Assembly (NCBI GenBank): GCA_023974075.1
Contig: CM043785.1
Span: 22,199,169 to 22,263,168, forward strand
Source of the DNA: Chaenocephalus aceratus
Taxonomy: Eukaryota > Chordata > Actinopteri > Perciformes > Channichthyidae
Reading direction: 5' to 3'
DNA: 64,000 bases
Shown here: positions 45,223-55,467 of the stretch, piece after piece
Numbering within the stretch: the stretch's first letter is position 1
Layout: the number at the start of each line of letters is the position of its first letter
Made by a program: the position numbers and the translations under genes
Notes under the pieces: generated by a model
What the model was told of the DNA's origin: nothing
What the model saw: only the letters and a program-made list of their open reading frames with translations
Databases searched by the model: none

Positions 45223-45912
45223 GCCGCGTTCACACTGCGGTACTTTTCCCACAAAGGTTCATGCGAACTTAGTTCATGCGAACTCTTTAGTTCGCATGAA
45301 CTAAGTACAGATCGCGTTCACACCAGAAAAAGTCCCTGGGGGTGGATTAGGCAAATGAAGCCGCTGACGTCACTTCTTCTTCTTCTGCTTTGGGTTTACT
45401 GGCAGTCTGCCAACCACTTCACGGCGTATACTGCCGCCCAAAGTCCCCGGCCGGAAGTCCCGGAGTTGGGGACTGGCTTCAGTAGAAGCTGCTGGGAGTC
45501 CCAGCAGCTTCTACTGAAGCCTTCCGAGTAAATCGCCAGAACGCCGACACCTCCTCATCTCCACCGCTCCCATGTTTTATTTTGTGTTGCCATAAGTTAG
45601 TCTCTCTGCGTTTCTGCGCTGGGCTAATGCTAATGCTAATAATGCTAATGCGAGGATAATAAAATGGCGGCTTCACAAAACTTTTTGGGAGTTTTACGGG
45701 GCGTGGTTTGCAATCCGCCCAGCCAATCAGGAATATAGCTCTTTTCTCAAAAAAGAGCCGCTCGAAAGTCCCTGCTCTCTAGCAGGGACTTTCGAGGGGA
45801 TTAAAAGGTTCGCATGAACTACTTTTAGTACCGGCTCTTTTTGGTGTGAATGCGATCATGAACTAAGTTTGCATGAACCTTTGTGGGAAAAGTACCGCAG
45901 TGTGAACGCGGC
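45223..45912. mobile_element. Harbinger-like DNA element, short copy
   Basis: Same family as 37823-39490 but in the opposite orientation and 690 bases long. Terminal inverted repeats start GCCGCGTTCACACTGCGGTA and end with the inverse complement. TA flanks both sides. The Myb-like coding stretch is present on the - strand (about 45520-45595). A palindrome AGTAGAAGCTGCTGGGA/CCCAGCAGCTTCTACT at 45481-45518 marks the deletion join. Confidence 0.8.
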
Positions 45913-46177
45913 TACTGTGAGCGCATACATGTATGTACACAGCATGGGGATGTCATAGTAATGCACCTTAATACATGGAGTAAAGGGCACCATCACAAAG
46001 CAATTCTTAACAATAACAACAACCATAATGCTTTAGCATTAAAACACCATAGACTGTAAATATAAGGAAAACACAGACACTCATCACCGGGGTCACAATA
46101 TCAATCGTTCCAGCAGAGGCAAAACACAGAAGATCAACAAAATATATGACATAAATGAACTTATCAAAGCTGAAGGC

Positions 46178-46467
46178 TCACTTGAAAAGAAAAGCGGCAC
46201 AGCGGTCCTTCCTCTGACAGAATGTTTCTATCACGTTGGGGATGAAGTCCTGTAGTTGCTGGATCAACTGACTTTCAATTGAAAGCATGGCCAATATGTT
46301 AAGTCGAGGCTGTCCCATGGTGTTGCGAGTGAAAGTCTTTATCCTTTTGAGGGTGGAAAAGTTCCTCTCTGACTCGGATGTCATCATCGGAGTTGTTACT
46401 ATTATTTTGACCAAAAATAACAGTCTCAGCAAACGTATCCTCCAAGTTGTTCTTGTGAATGGAGGAA
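46178..46467 (-). pseudogene. hAT transposase C-terminal dimerisation domain fragment
   Basis: On the - strand it reads MMTSESERNFSTLKRIKTF, RNTMGQPRLNILAMLSIES, the conserved hAT dimerisation region, and ends in a stop near 46178. An upstream piece (LEDTFAETVIFGQNN) is in another frame, so the domain is frameshifted. Its 5' side is cut by the DIRS element at about 46468. Confidence 0.75.
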
Positions 46468-48515
46468 ACCAGCTGCGGAGGAAATGCCTCAATGTCAATC
46501 GGGGTACACGAACCGACCACCTTTGGTGTAAAGGCAGGGTTGGGTTTCAACAACACTCTCGTTTGCCCTGGGGCGAACTGAGTGCATGAGGGATGTACAG
46601 ACAGTGCATGGATATCACTGACCCGTTTAGCGGATGCCAGGGCCAGTAACAGCACTGTCTTGAGTGACAGATGTTTCATGTCAGCTCCCTCCAGGGGTTC
46701 AAATGGGGTCATCTTGAGCCCATTTAAAACCACTGCCAGGTCCCATAAGGGCACCAGCGACCTGGAGACAGGGAGGAGCCTGCGCGCTCCCTTCATAAAA
46801 CGGCAAACCAAAGGATGTTGGCTAGCCGTCTTACCCTCAAAGCCCACATGGCATGCAGCAATAGCAGCCAGGTACACCTTGATCGTGGAAAAAGCTCTGT
46901 GTTTATCGATCAAGTCCTGTAGGAATGATAAAATCACCCCGACAGGACATTGAAAAGACATGTGTCCTTCTTGAAGGCACCACTCCTCAAACACCCTCCA
47001 CTTACAGTCGTAAAGAGACCTGGTGGAGGAAGCTCTCGCACTCTGAATAGTGTTTATCACCTTCTGAGGGAGTCCCACTGTATTCAGATTGTACCACTCA
47101 CGGGTCAGGCCCATAGTGCCCCGTGCTCTGGGCGTGGGTGAAGGATCGCTCCCCCCGCCTGAGACAATCTGTCCCTGCGTGGTGGGGGCTGCCACGGCTG
47201 CCCGCACAACAGCTGATATATCCCCGCCAGCCCGTATATTGTGGGCTAGGGTGGAAACATCAGAGTACGTGTGTGGCGTTGCTCTTTCACTCTGTCCGGA
47301 GTTAAGGAGAACAAAACCAGGGGTGGGAACGTGTACAGAGGACCCGGAGGTCAATCGTGTACGAGTGCGTCCCCGCCTAACGGTGCGTTTAAATCGCGCA
47401 TTAAAGAGAACAGCTGTCATTGAGCATTTTCTCCCCTTGCGAACAGATTTAACGCGGCTCCGCCGTAACGCACCCACAGCGGACTCTTGATCCTTGGATG
47501 AGGAGTCCAGTCTGCATAGAGTGGTGCACCTCTGGACAGTAATTCTGTCCCTAGGTGCATAACACCCGGTACTTGTGTCGTTCTCAGAGAGAGGAGACGT
47601 CTGCCGCTCCAAGGGATCAGTTTGTGTGCCAGTGTGTGTGACTGGAGACAACGCAAACTCCCCTGGCGGTTCATACACGATATCGTGTTGTCTATCCTCA
47701 CGGGGACATGAAGTCCTCTGAGAGAAGGCAGGAAGCAGTTTTGGGTGGGGAACACCGCTAAAAGCTCCGGGTAATTTACGCGTGCCCGCTGGAAGTCTCT
47801 GTTCTAGAGACCTCTCACCGGGCGACCTTCGTAAGTCCCCTGTCAGCCTGTCTGACCTGCGTCCGTGGTGACCACCTTCCGTGAAAGGACTGCACCCGTA
47901 GGCGCGTCCCGCACTGGGAAAGTCGGGTGTAGTGCCACTACGCATTTCATAATCACCAAAACTCTCCGTAAGCCGTGGCGTTCGGGGTTTAGTTTTATTA
48001 TGAGGCCCATGTTGAGCGGGTGCTTTACGAGGACATTCTCCTCCGTAATCTGACTCCGCTCGGTGGGCTTTATAGATAAAACCCTTCTTTCTGGGATAGA
48101 GAGAACTCTTCTCTCCAGAATGTGGGTTGACTCTCACTGGGTTTGTGAAAACAGATAAATTATAACTGTTTTGAGAAGCCCAGGCAGACATCGTGAGTAT
48201 CTCCTGCTGTATGCTCCTTAGAGCCAGCTGGGATGTCACTCTTATGGCTCCGACCGGAACTGCGCATGTGCGTGACGGAGGTGCCTTTTCAGCTCCAGCC
48301 GGTACTGCGCATGTGTGTGCCGGTGGTGCCCTCACGGCTCCAGTCGGCACTGCGCCTGCGCGTGCCGGTGGTGCCCTTAAAGCCCTGGCCGGCACTGCGC
48401 ATGTGTGTGGCGGTGGCTTCACGGACCCGTCAATAATCGATCCTTTGAGAGATGCCGTAGCTGCTCTTGAAAGGGGAAGGATTGACGGGCCGTTCTTTAC
48501 AGCTCTAGCCGGCAC
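46468..48515 (-). pseudogene. DIRS RT/RNase H remnant joined to partial tyrosine recombinase
   Basis: One open frame runs from 48515 through to hAT sequence at 46299. It covers degenerate repeats (APPAHTCAVPAGA), out-of-frame RT remnants and the recombinase N-terminal part (STRSLYDCKWRVFEEWCLQ, LAAIAACHVGF, ALASAKRVSDIHALSVHPS), then the fusion point at IEAFPPQL. Recognisable RNase H sequence (RIDNTISCMNRQGSLR, 47417-47755) is in a different frame. The catalytic HxxR and Tyr motifs are absent. Confidence 0.75.
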
Positions 48516-48640
48516 TGCCTACGCACGTGGCGGTAGTGCCCTTAAAGCCCCAACCGGCACTGCGCATGCGCGTGGCGGTGGTGCCTTCACAGACCCGTTT
48601 ATTATCCGCCTTTTGAGAGAGGCCGTAGCTGCTCTCAGAA
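48240..48640. repeat. Minisatellite of about 48 bases between DIRS gag and RT
   Basis: Around seven units of the form CCGGCACTGCGCATGYGCGTGG followed by CGGTGGTGCC, interrupted by a CAATAATCGATCCTTTGAGAG block that also recurs. Several units hold NRF1-like TGCGCATGCGCG or close variants (perfect at 48561-48572). The first DIRS copy has a single unit at 26055-26100. Confidence 0.8.
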
Positions 48641-48875
48641 GGGGATTTATGGTTAACGGACTGTTTATTGTCTTTCTTTTCATTTTTTTGGGCTGCGCCC
48701 TTGGCCGGAGCCTGGATGCGTCAGCGGAAAATGGTTTATTCAGACAATAACGATGTGACATGTGTCTTGTGCGGACTTGAGGATGGCGTTGAGGCATCTC
48801 TCGAGGCGGCGGGGACACATTTAGAGCCGGGGAAGGAACTTCCAGCTCCGTCACGGAGGGGAGAAGGAGGGGCTG

Positions 48876-50531
48876 TCAGGCCGCTCGCTTCTTCTTCCTC
48901 GCCTGCTGGCCGAAATTCTGGGTCGGCTGTGCCTGGGCTACAGCCGGAACCGGAGATTTTCTAGACCAACTCGCCCTCGTCTCCTGCCTGGGCTGGGGAC
49001 TCGGGGCGGGCTGCGCCCTCTGCTGTCCTGGTACTTTGAACCCAGCAGAGCGCGGGGCGAAGGGCCGCCGTTGCAAAGGCCGCGGCTGGACCCTTCGAGG
49101 GAGACAAAAGTGGAGAGCCTCGTCTTCCTTCTTTTTCGACTCGCACTTCCTTTGCATGGAAGCGAGAGCGGAGCCGAAAATCCCCTCGGGAACGATGGGC
49201 ATGTCAAGCACATCTTCCTTTTCCCGGTCTGGGAGGTTGGTGAGGTTGAGCCATCTAGCTCTTTCCTGCACCACCATGATCCCCATTACCTTGCCCGTGG
49301 CCTGGACGGCGCAGCGTTGGACACGGAGACACATTTCTGTGACCGCGGCTATCTCGTCCAGAGTGGCCGGTCCAGGATTGCTCGACATATCCTCACAGAG
49401 CTCCGCTTGGTATGCGGTTAGCATCGAGGAAACGTTCAGAGCCCTGGCGGACAATGCTGCGGCTCTGTAGGCCCGTTCCGTCATGGTAGACTGGAATCGG
49501 TCCGTTTTTGCTGGCAGCGTGGGGTTCCTGCTTGGCGGCTGGCCCATCCTCGGTAGGAGGTGGGCTGCCACCAGCGGTTCCATAGGTGGTATGTGGAGCA
49601 GGCCAAGCCTCTCCATACCGTCACAGTCAAGGGAGTGGGCACCCTGGATTGGGGCCTTGTTGCTAAAGGGCCGGTCTCTCCACGAGACCGACACCTCATC
49701 CAACATCTCCGGGAAGACCGGGAGGAGTTGTCTCTTTGCCCTCGTTGTTTGGGAAAAAAGTTTTCCCTCGTAACGGGACCTGGAGGTCTCCTTGGCCACT
49801 TCGGGCCATGGGATGTCTAGTTTGGCCGCAGCGCGCTGACACACTGCTTGTAGGTCCATACTGAGACAGGGCGAAGCTGGTGTGCTGTCGCCCGGGGGAG
49901 CAGCCATCGCTCCCGGCTTTGCAGCCTGAGTCGATGACATGAAGATGTCGTCTTCCTGCTCATCCGAGTCAGACAGGAGGAACTCAGAGGTATATTCTTC
50001 GTCCTCCATGCAGTCTAACTCCAGGACATCTTCCGCGGGTGAAACCGTGGTGAGGTCCAGTCGGGAGCCCCAGCTTGGTATAGCGTGGGGCCCCGTTCCC
50101 GCGTTTCTTGCCGCCACCGGATCTCGGCCTGATATGGCGCGGGATTCCGGATCTGCGGGTGCCGTTGTCAGTGAGCCCCAGACCGCAGTGAGGGGCTCCA
50201 TCTCTGCGGCAGACGTCCCCGTGTCTTGATTGCCGGTCGGCGGATCAGTGGACATGAGGGGGTCCCGTCCCGACAGGTTAACTTGTTGCGCTAACCTTCG
50301 GTGGAGGCTCTTCACGGTGAGGCGGGCACAATGTCCGCACGAGCCGGGGTTGTCGATGGCCTCCTGGGCGTGTTCCAGCCCGAGGCAGGACGAACAGATC
50401 TGGTGTGAGTCTGTGCCTGACACTTTCAACCCGCAACCGCAGCGCCGAGCCTCCGAGATCCTGACTCCTCTGGTGTGAGGGGGAGAGGCATCCATCTCGT
50501 TCGCCGTGAGGCGTGGAGAGGGTCCGCTCAT
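48876..50531 (-). CDS. DIRS gag, intact
   Basis: Uninterrupted frame of 551 codons. A Cys-rich N-terminus (CGCGLKVSGTDSHQICSSC, then HAQEAIDNPGSCGHC) could bind zinc. An acidic middle (LDCMEDEEYTSEFLLSDSDE), a helical central part (AYRAAALSARALNVSS) and a basic, Pro/Gln-rich C-terminus (RRPFAPRSAGFK, QQARKKKRAA) follow. Fish DIRS gag proteins have this layout. The upstream leader (50532-51111) contains the terminal repeat and probable promoter. The first in-frame ATG is used; an internal Met 12 codons later, MDASPPHTRG, matches the start seen in the first copy and is the likelier start. Confidence 0.85.
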   Translation of the reverse strand: MSGPSPRLTANEMDASPPHTRGVRISEARRCGCGLKVSGTDSHQICSSCLGLEHAQEAIDNPGSCGHCARLTVKSLHRRLAQQVNLSGRDPLMSTDPPTGNQDTGTSAAEMEPLTAVWGSLTTAPADPESRAISGRDPVAARNAGTGPHAIPSWGSRLDLTTVSPAEDVLELDCMEDEEYTSEFLLSDSDEQEDDIFMSSTQAAKPGAMAAPPGDSTPASPCLSMDLQAVCQRAAAKLDIPWPEVAKETSRSRYEGKLFSQTTRAKRQLLPVFPEMLDEVSVSWRDRPFSNKAPIQGAHSLDCDGMERLGLLHIPPMEPLVAAHLLPRMGQPPSRNPTLPAKTDRFQSTMTERAYRAAALSARALNVSSMLTAYQAELCEDMSSNPGPATLDEIAAVTEMCLRVQRCAVQATGKVMGIMVVQERARWLNLTNLPDREKEDVLDMPIVPEGIFGSALASMQRKCESKKKEDEALHFCLPRRVQPRPLQRRPFAPRSAGFKVPGQQRAQPAPSPQPRQETRASWSRKSPVPAVAQAQPTQNFGQQARKKKRAA

Positions 50532-51639
50532 GACAGGTACGTTCGAGAAAAAAACGTTTACCGATCTGTCTTTAATCCGGGGGAAAAAAGGACAGCGTGG
50601 GTCTTTTTTCTCTCAAGGATATTACCTGGTATGGTAATATTCCTGTAATCCTTTTCTCCTCCGTGGAAGAGAGAAGAAAAAAGTGTCCTCGCTACCGTGG
50701 TGTCGGTAGTGAGGGAAAAAAAACACAAGTTAGCAACTGGTGTGTTGCTAACTTGAAGTCAAAACCTTACCTTACTCCAGAGGAAGAACGGCGAGGTTGA
50801 CTGTAATACTCTTCTGTGAGAGAATCGGGTAGCCGGCTAACGCCCGTCGACCGAAAATTAGCTTTGGGTTCAGTCTGTGGACTGTTAAGCTAGCCCGGCT
50901 ACCATTCGAGATGTGCTCTGAAGCGAGAAGAGGTGTTTGAATGACGCATGCGTCGTGGCGCAGGCTACTTATAGGGGGTGATTTCCCCTGACGTTGACGT
51001 CAAGAATCACCGGCCAATCAGGATTGGCGTAATGAGATTGATGCTTCTGTTTGCTCCGCGATGAGGCGCATCCCATAGTGAGACATCGAACGGAGTGTTA
51101 TGAATGAGAACTGCAAGACTGCAAACTCAGAAGACAGAGAAATCAAAGTTTGCTCTCCAGAGAAGAGGTTGATTTCACTTCAATTTTTTATTTCATATTT
51201 TCTAAAGATGTGGAAATGGCAACAAAAAAAACTTGAGAGCTGTAACCAAGACAACTGTAACAACATGAGTAGAGAGCCACCAAGGTTTTTCAAGTCCCTC
51301 TCTTACTCTATTTTGCCAACCCAAACTTCCAGGTACATGACGGGACACCTTGCTTGTTTTTGTTGTTTGCGCTCCTCTGGCTGGGTGCTGGCAGGTGGAG
51401 GGCAGTGATGTTGGCAGGTGGAGGGGCAGTGATGTTACGGGTGGAGGGGCAGTGATGTTAGCTGGGTGCTGGCAGGTGGAAGAGCAATGTTTAATCCAAA
51501 TATTTCCATTGCAACGACTAATGGAAATGATTGCAGCTGTGGATCTGTTTGGGGGTTGCTGGATGTGGTAGCTTGGCTGTTGTTGTTCCTTTTCACCTTT
51601 TTGGATTGGCTCTTGCTTCCAAAATGGCCATCTTTTAAT

Positions 51640-52290
51640 TATTTTCTTTTTCTGTCATTTCTGATTTGTTTGGCCTCAATTCTCAGCCTCAGCCGTATGA
51701 ATCTTTTTACGAGTTTTTGTTGTACTCCACAGCATGACGGAAGCCTGCTGGAGAGGGCCTGAGCTTCTTTCTCCAAGACACCCACTGCGTTGGGGAGCTG
51801 CATGAGGGAGGAACCAGTCTTGGTCCTAAATAGTTCCTCAATTTGGTGAATGAAGTCAAAGGCTTCTTGGGAGGGACGACAAAGAGCACCTGCCTTGAAG
51901 TCTTTCAAGTCCACTAACAAGCTGTTGTCAGTCACCAGAAGGACTCTCATCATGGTGCTCTGTTGCAATTTTGCATTTTTCACAGATGCTGGCAAACTTG
52001 ATGATTTTGTGGACAATGTAGCCTGCAAGATGGAAGATAATACATTTCTCAGTTTTTGTGAGGTGAGTTGCTGCTCTTTTCACCGCCATCAGCTGTTCCA
52101 CTCTGACTGATGGAGTGATTTTTGGCTCCCCTGTGTCCAGGAAGTCTGCCAAAAAGCTACTGTGGTCTTCCTGGTAGCTCCCAGAGCAGATGGTGGTGAG
52201 GAACTGCCCCACAGATATGATTCTCAGTGCATGATGGAATTTCACTGGAGTTGGGAGAGGATTTTTAGACCTCACACAGCTGAATGTATT
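51640..52290 (-). pseudogene. P-element/THAP9-like transposase C-terminal fragment
   Basis: Two overlapping - strand frames: HALRIISVGQFLTTICSGS, LAGYIVHKIIKFASICEKC, then after a frameshift VDLKDFKAGALCRPSQEAF and FDFIHQIEELF. The AGY ... CxxC plus GALxxPS pattern is that of C-terminal regions of fish P-type transposases. Assignment is from memory and moderate. Confidence 0.5.
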
Positions 52291-52319
52291 TTCAAGGCAG
52301 TCTTGTATGGGCTCAGAAC

Positions 52320-52560
52320 AGTCTCATAATACACACATGCACACAGAAGGATTCACACTTGTATTTCATGATCCGCAAAATGATTCACACTTCTATTTCC
52401 GGATCCACACTTGTGTTTTTCAATGCACACACAAATGTGTTCCGTTTCATATACATGTAAATAAAATCCAAACACAGAGAAAAGTTTTACATGTGTATTA
52501 TTGATCCACACATATTAGTTTTCCGTTTAAAACCTCTGCACCTACAAACACAAACCGCTT
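52320..52560. repeat. Degenerate short tandem repeats
   Basis: Variants of GATTCACACTTGTATTTC and GATCCACACTTGTGTTTTTC recur about every 30 bases. Family unknown. Confidence 0.45.
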
Positions 52561-52821
52561 TCTGTGCACGGATCGCTGTGCATTCGTGTGTGGGTTTTTT
52601 GAGACTCCTCTGACGCTCACCCGATTCGTACTTGTAATTACTCTCATCTATAGCCAATCTGATGTCTCCTCCAGTCTAAGCCAATCACATGAGCGCGCCC
52701 CCACGAGGGTAGGATTTATTGCGTTCGTGAAGTAGCGCTTCATTTACGCTTTTTGCGCAGTCCGGACTCCGGAGCTGACGTTCTTAATATACATCCATGG
52801 AGCTGACAGGTCAACTTCAAC

Positions 52822-53876
52822 ATGGCGTCTAGCACAAGTGTAAGTGATACGTGTCTCGCCGTGAATGATTAAATATGTTTTAGGTATGAATTCTTGTTAT
52901 GTTAGTGATGTGTTAGCATGGAAGTAATATGGGTGGCATGTAATGCTAGCGTTTGCTGGCAAGTTAGCTATATTATGCTAATAGACTACCTAGGATTATA
53001 ACCTTACATAGCTAACATTAGCCAAACATTTCTTTAACTTCTTTCATTCTGTTGCTTTCTTTTTTAGGGACAGCTTAGACAGAATTAATTCAAAGTTTGC
53101 TGCTCAAATTATTATTCAAAATATATTCCATTGTGTTTAATGATGGGGTGGAATTGAACATTAAGAGCTGACGTTAAATAGGATTAACCAGTGTTGGTAA
53201 ACAAACAGTCGAACATTGAGCACTGTTGGTCATATTTTATCTATCTTTTCTATTCTTTTCCCCCCCGGAATCAGTAAAGCGTGAAATCCTTCAGAGACTT
53301 CAAGATCGACTGACATCCATCTTGGATAGGACACCTGTTGATCTCGAAGGGCTACAGTTTGCGTGCCGTCAGGCTTTTGTTATATTGTGTGCACTGGGTG
53401 ACATTGTTGATTTAGGGAATAATATACAGTCTGCACTTGCAGACCTGAATAGCCTTATCCAGCAAGAGAGAGATAATCAACAGATCTTTGTGACCCTTGA
53501 GTTGCAAAAATGTTGTGGACGTGGGCGTCCACGATTGAATGTGTCAGTAGAGGCTCTGACACATCTGGTTGAACTGGGACTGCCATCGAGTTGCATCGCC
53601 AGACTCCTGGGTGTGTCTAGAGCAACGCTATTTAGGCGGATGACCGAAAATGACATTTCTATATCTGCTTCATATAGTGGCTGCACTGATGACGAATTGG
53701 ATTCATTGATCACCACAATAAAAAGTGCAATGCCAGATGCTGGCTACAGTGTAGTCCGAGGTGCTCTACTTGCGAAGGGACACAGAGTGCAATGGGAACG
53801 GGTGTATGCATCCGTGCATCGTGTGGACAGTGTTGGTGTGCTCGCCAGGATGACCCGGATGGGATGTGTGGTGAGG
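52822..53876 (+). pseudogene. Integrase-related transposon gene, N-terminal part only
   Basis: A short ATG exon (52822-52839, MASSTS, donor GTAAGT) may precede the main exon from 53275. The latter encodes KREILQRLQDRLTSILD, a coiled-coil-like stretch, CGRGRPRLNVSVEAL, a helix-turn-helix (LGLPSSCIARLLGVSRATLF) and HRVQWERVYASVHRVD through RMTRMGCVVRQ. In fish proteins of this type an integrase (rve) catalytic core follows at once. Here an unrelated repeat starts at about 53877, so the core is missing. The phase between the two exons does not match, so the first may be unrelated. Confidence 0.55.
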
Positions 53877-54236
53877 CAACCCAGTCTCACGGCATTTCGT
53901 GTTCACCAACACGATTTTTAATCTATTTATTCGTGTTCACCAACACGATTTGCCCCTTTTTTTCCTTCTAATTTGTTATTCTTTTCAAAATAACACACTG
54001 TTATTTACTCACCAATAACACACAATTATCCTTGCTTTTATTTATTGGTTTAATTCCATAATCTCGGGCTTTTTGGCGTCCATCAGGAACTGAATTTCAA
54101 AATAAAAATAACCGGAAACAGACGTAGGCCTATAAGGGACATTTCGAGCATCATTGCGATTGTCAACATTTCTGAGTTTAGGATGGCCGAAGACACTACA
54201 CTACCCATAATCCCCAGCTACCGTTTAGGACTACAG
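53877..54236. repeat. Unclassified repeat with CACG/CGTG hairpins
   Basis: Starts CAGTCTCACGGCATTTCGTG; the unit CGTGTTCACCAACACGAT occurs twice (about 53899 and 53933). The end from 54181 (GGATGGCCGAAGACACTACA) matches 12727 onward. Same family as the element at 12041-12830, though strongly diverged at the left. Confidence 0.5.
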
Positions 54237-55142
54237 CGCTTTGTCACCAATCTTGTTTGTAATATACATGGATCGGATTTCGAGGCGCAGTCGTGGGGGA
54301 GGGGGTCTGCAGTTCGGTGGACTAAGGATTGCACCACTGCTTTTTGCAGATGATGTGGTTCTAATGGCTTCATCGGTCTGCGACCTTCAGCACTCACTGG
54401 ATCGGTTCGCAACCGAGTGTGAAGCGGCTGGGATGAGGATCAGCACCTCCAAATCTGAGGCCATGGTTCTCAGCAGGAAACCGATGGACTGTCCACTCCA
54501 AGTAGGGAATGAGTCCTTACCCCAAGTGAAGGAGTTCAAGTATCTCGGGGTCTTGTTCTCGAGTGAGGGAACAATGGAGCGTGAGATGGGCCGGAGAATC
54601 GGAGCAGCAGGAGCGGTACTGCAGTCGCTTTACCGCACCGTTGTGACGAAAAGGGAGCTGAGCCAGAAGGCAAAGCTCTCTGTCTACCGGGCCATTTTCG
54701 TTCCTACCCTCACCTATGGTCATGAAGGAGTCATGACCGAAAGAACGAGATCGCGGATACAAGCGGCCGAGATGGGTTTTCTCCGCAGGGTGGCTGGTGT
54801 CTCCCTTAGGGATAAGGTGAGAAGTTCGGTCATCAGGGAGGGACTCGGAGTTGAGCCGCTCCTCCTTCGCGTCGAAAGGAGCCAGTTGAGGTGGTTCGGG
54901 CACCTAGTTAGGATGCCACCTGGGCGCCTCCCTAGGGAGGTGTTCCAGGCACGTCCAGCTGGGAAGAGACCAAGGGGTAGACCTAGGACCAGGTGGAGGG
55001 ATTATATCTCTTCGCTGGCCTGGGAGCGCCTTGGGAGCCCCCAGTCAGAGCTGGTTGATGAAAGAACGTTTGGGGCTCTCTGCTGGAACTGCTACCCCCG
55101 CGACCCGACCACGGATAAGCGGGAGAAGATGGATGGATGGAA
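54237..55142 (+). mobile_element. Non-LTR retrotransposon 3' fragment
   Basis: One long frame encodes the RT from SPILFVIYMDRISRRSRG through the catalytic LLFADDVVLMAS, KEFKYLGVLFSSEG, PTLTYGHEGVMTERTRSRIQ and RSQLRWFGHLVRMPPGRL. It ends with CGGATAAGCGGGAGAAGATGG then GATGG repeats, the usual tail of this abundant fish LINE. Everything upstream of RT motif GxxxSPILF is missing, consistent with 5' truncation. Confidence 0.85.
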
Positions 55143-55467
55143 AAACCCAAACAGTATAATAAATTATCTGATTCATAATCTAACTCCCCTTCTTGGATTA
55201 AAAGAACCTCTGCTGGGAGCAAGCAAGAACACTTTTCTATAATATTACACTATTACCTTAAACATTTTCCACAATCACTCCATTTTTTATTATTATAGAA
55301 CAATTGCATACCCTCTTTATTTCGCCTGATCACATATTTTGTAATAAGAAGCAGTAATGGCACAGTGCTTGCTTTAATATTTGTATATTTGATTCAATGG
55401 GAAGAGAGTGGATACACTCATAGCATCATACCGGGGTCAATGTCCCTACGCTGAACTTCCCTCTCTC

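Larger units (their letters stand above)
46468..51111 (-). mobile_element. Second DIRS1-type element, truncated
   Basis: Related to 22690-28177 and in the same orientation. The right end with inverted repeat (about 50950-51111, CRE at 50995-51002) and gag are intact. The RT is mostly deleted, the recombinase keeps only its N-terminal two thirds, and the left end is lost: sequence switches to hAT at about 46468. It differs at many positions from the first copy, so it is an independent insertion. Confidence 0.9.

Noticed and set aside
48193..48750. 185-codon + strand frame with repeated GTAHARGGGAL units
   Set aside because: It is the antisense reading of the 48-base minisatellite in the DIRS element.
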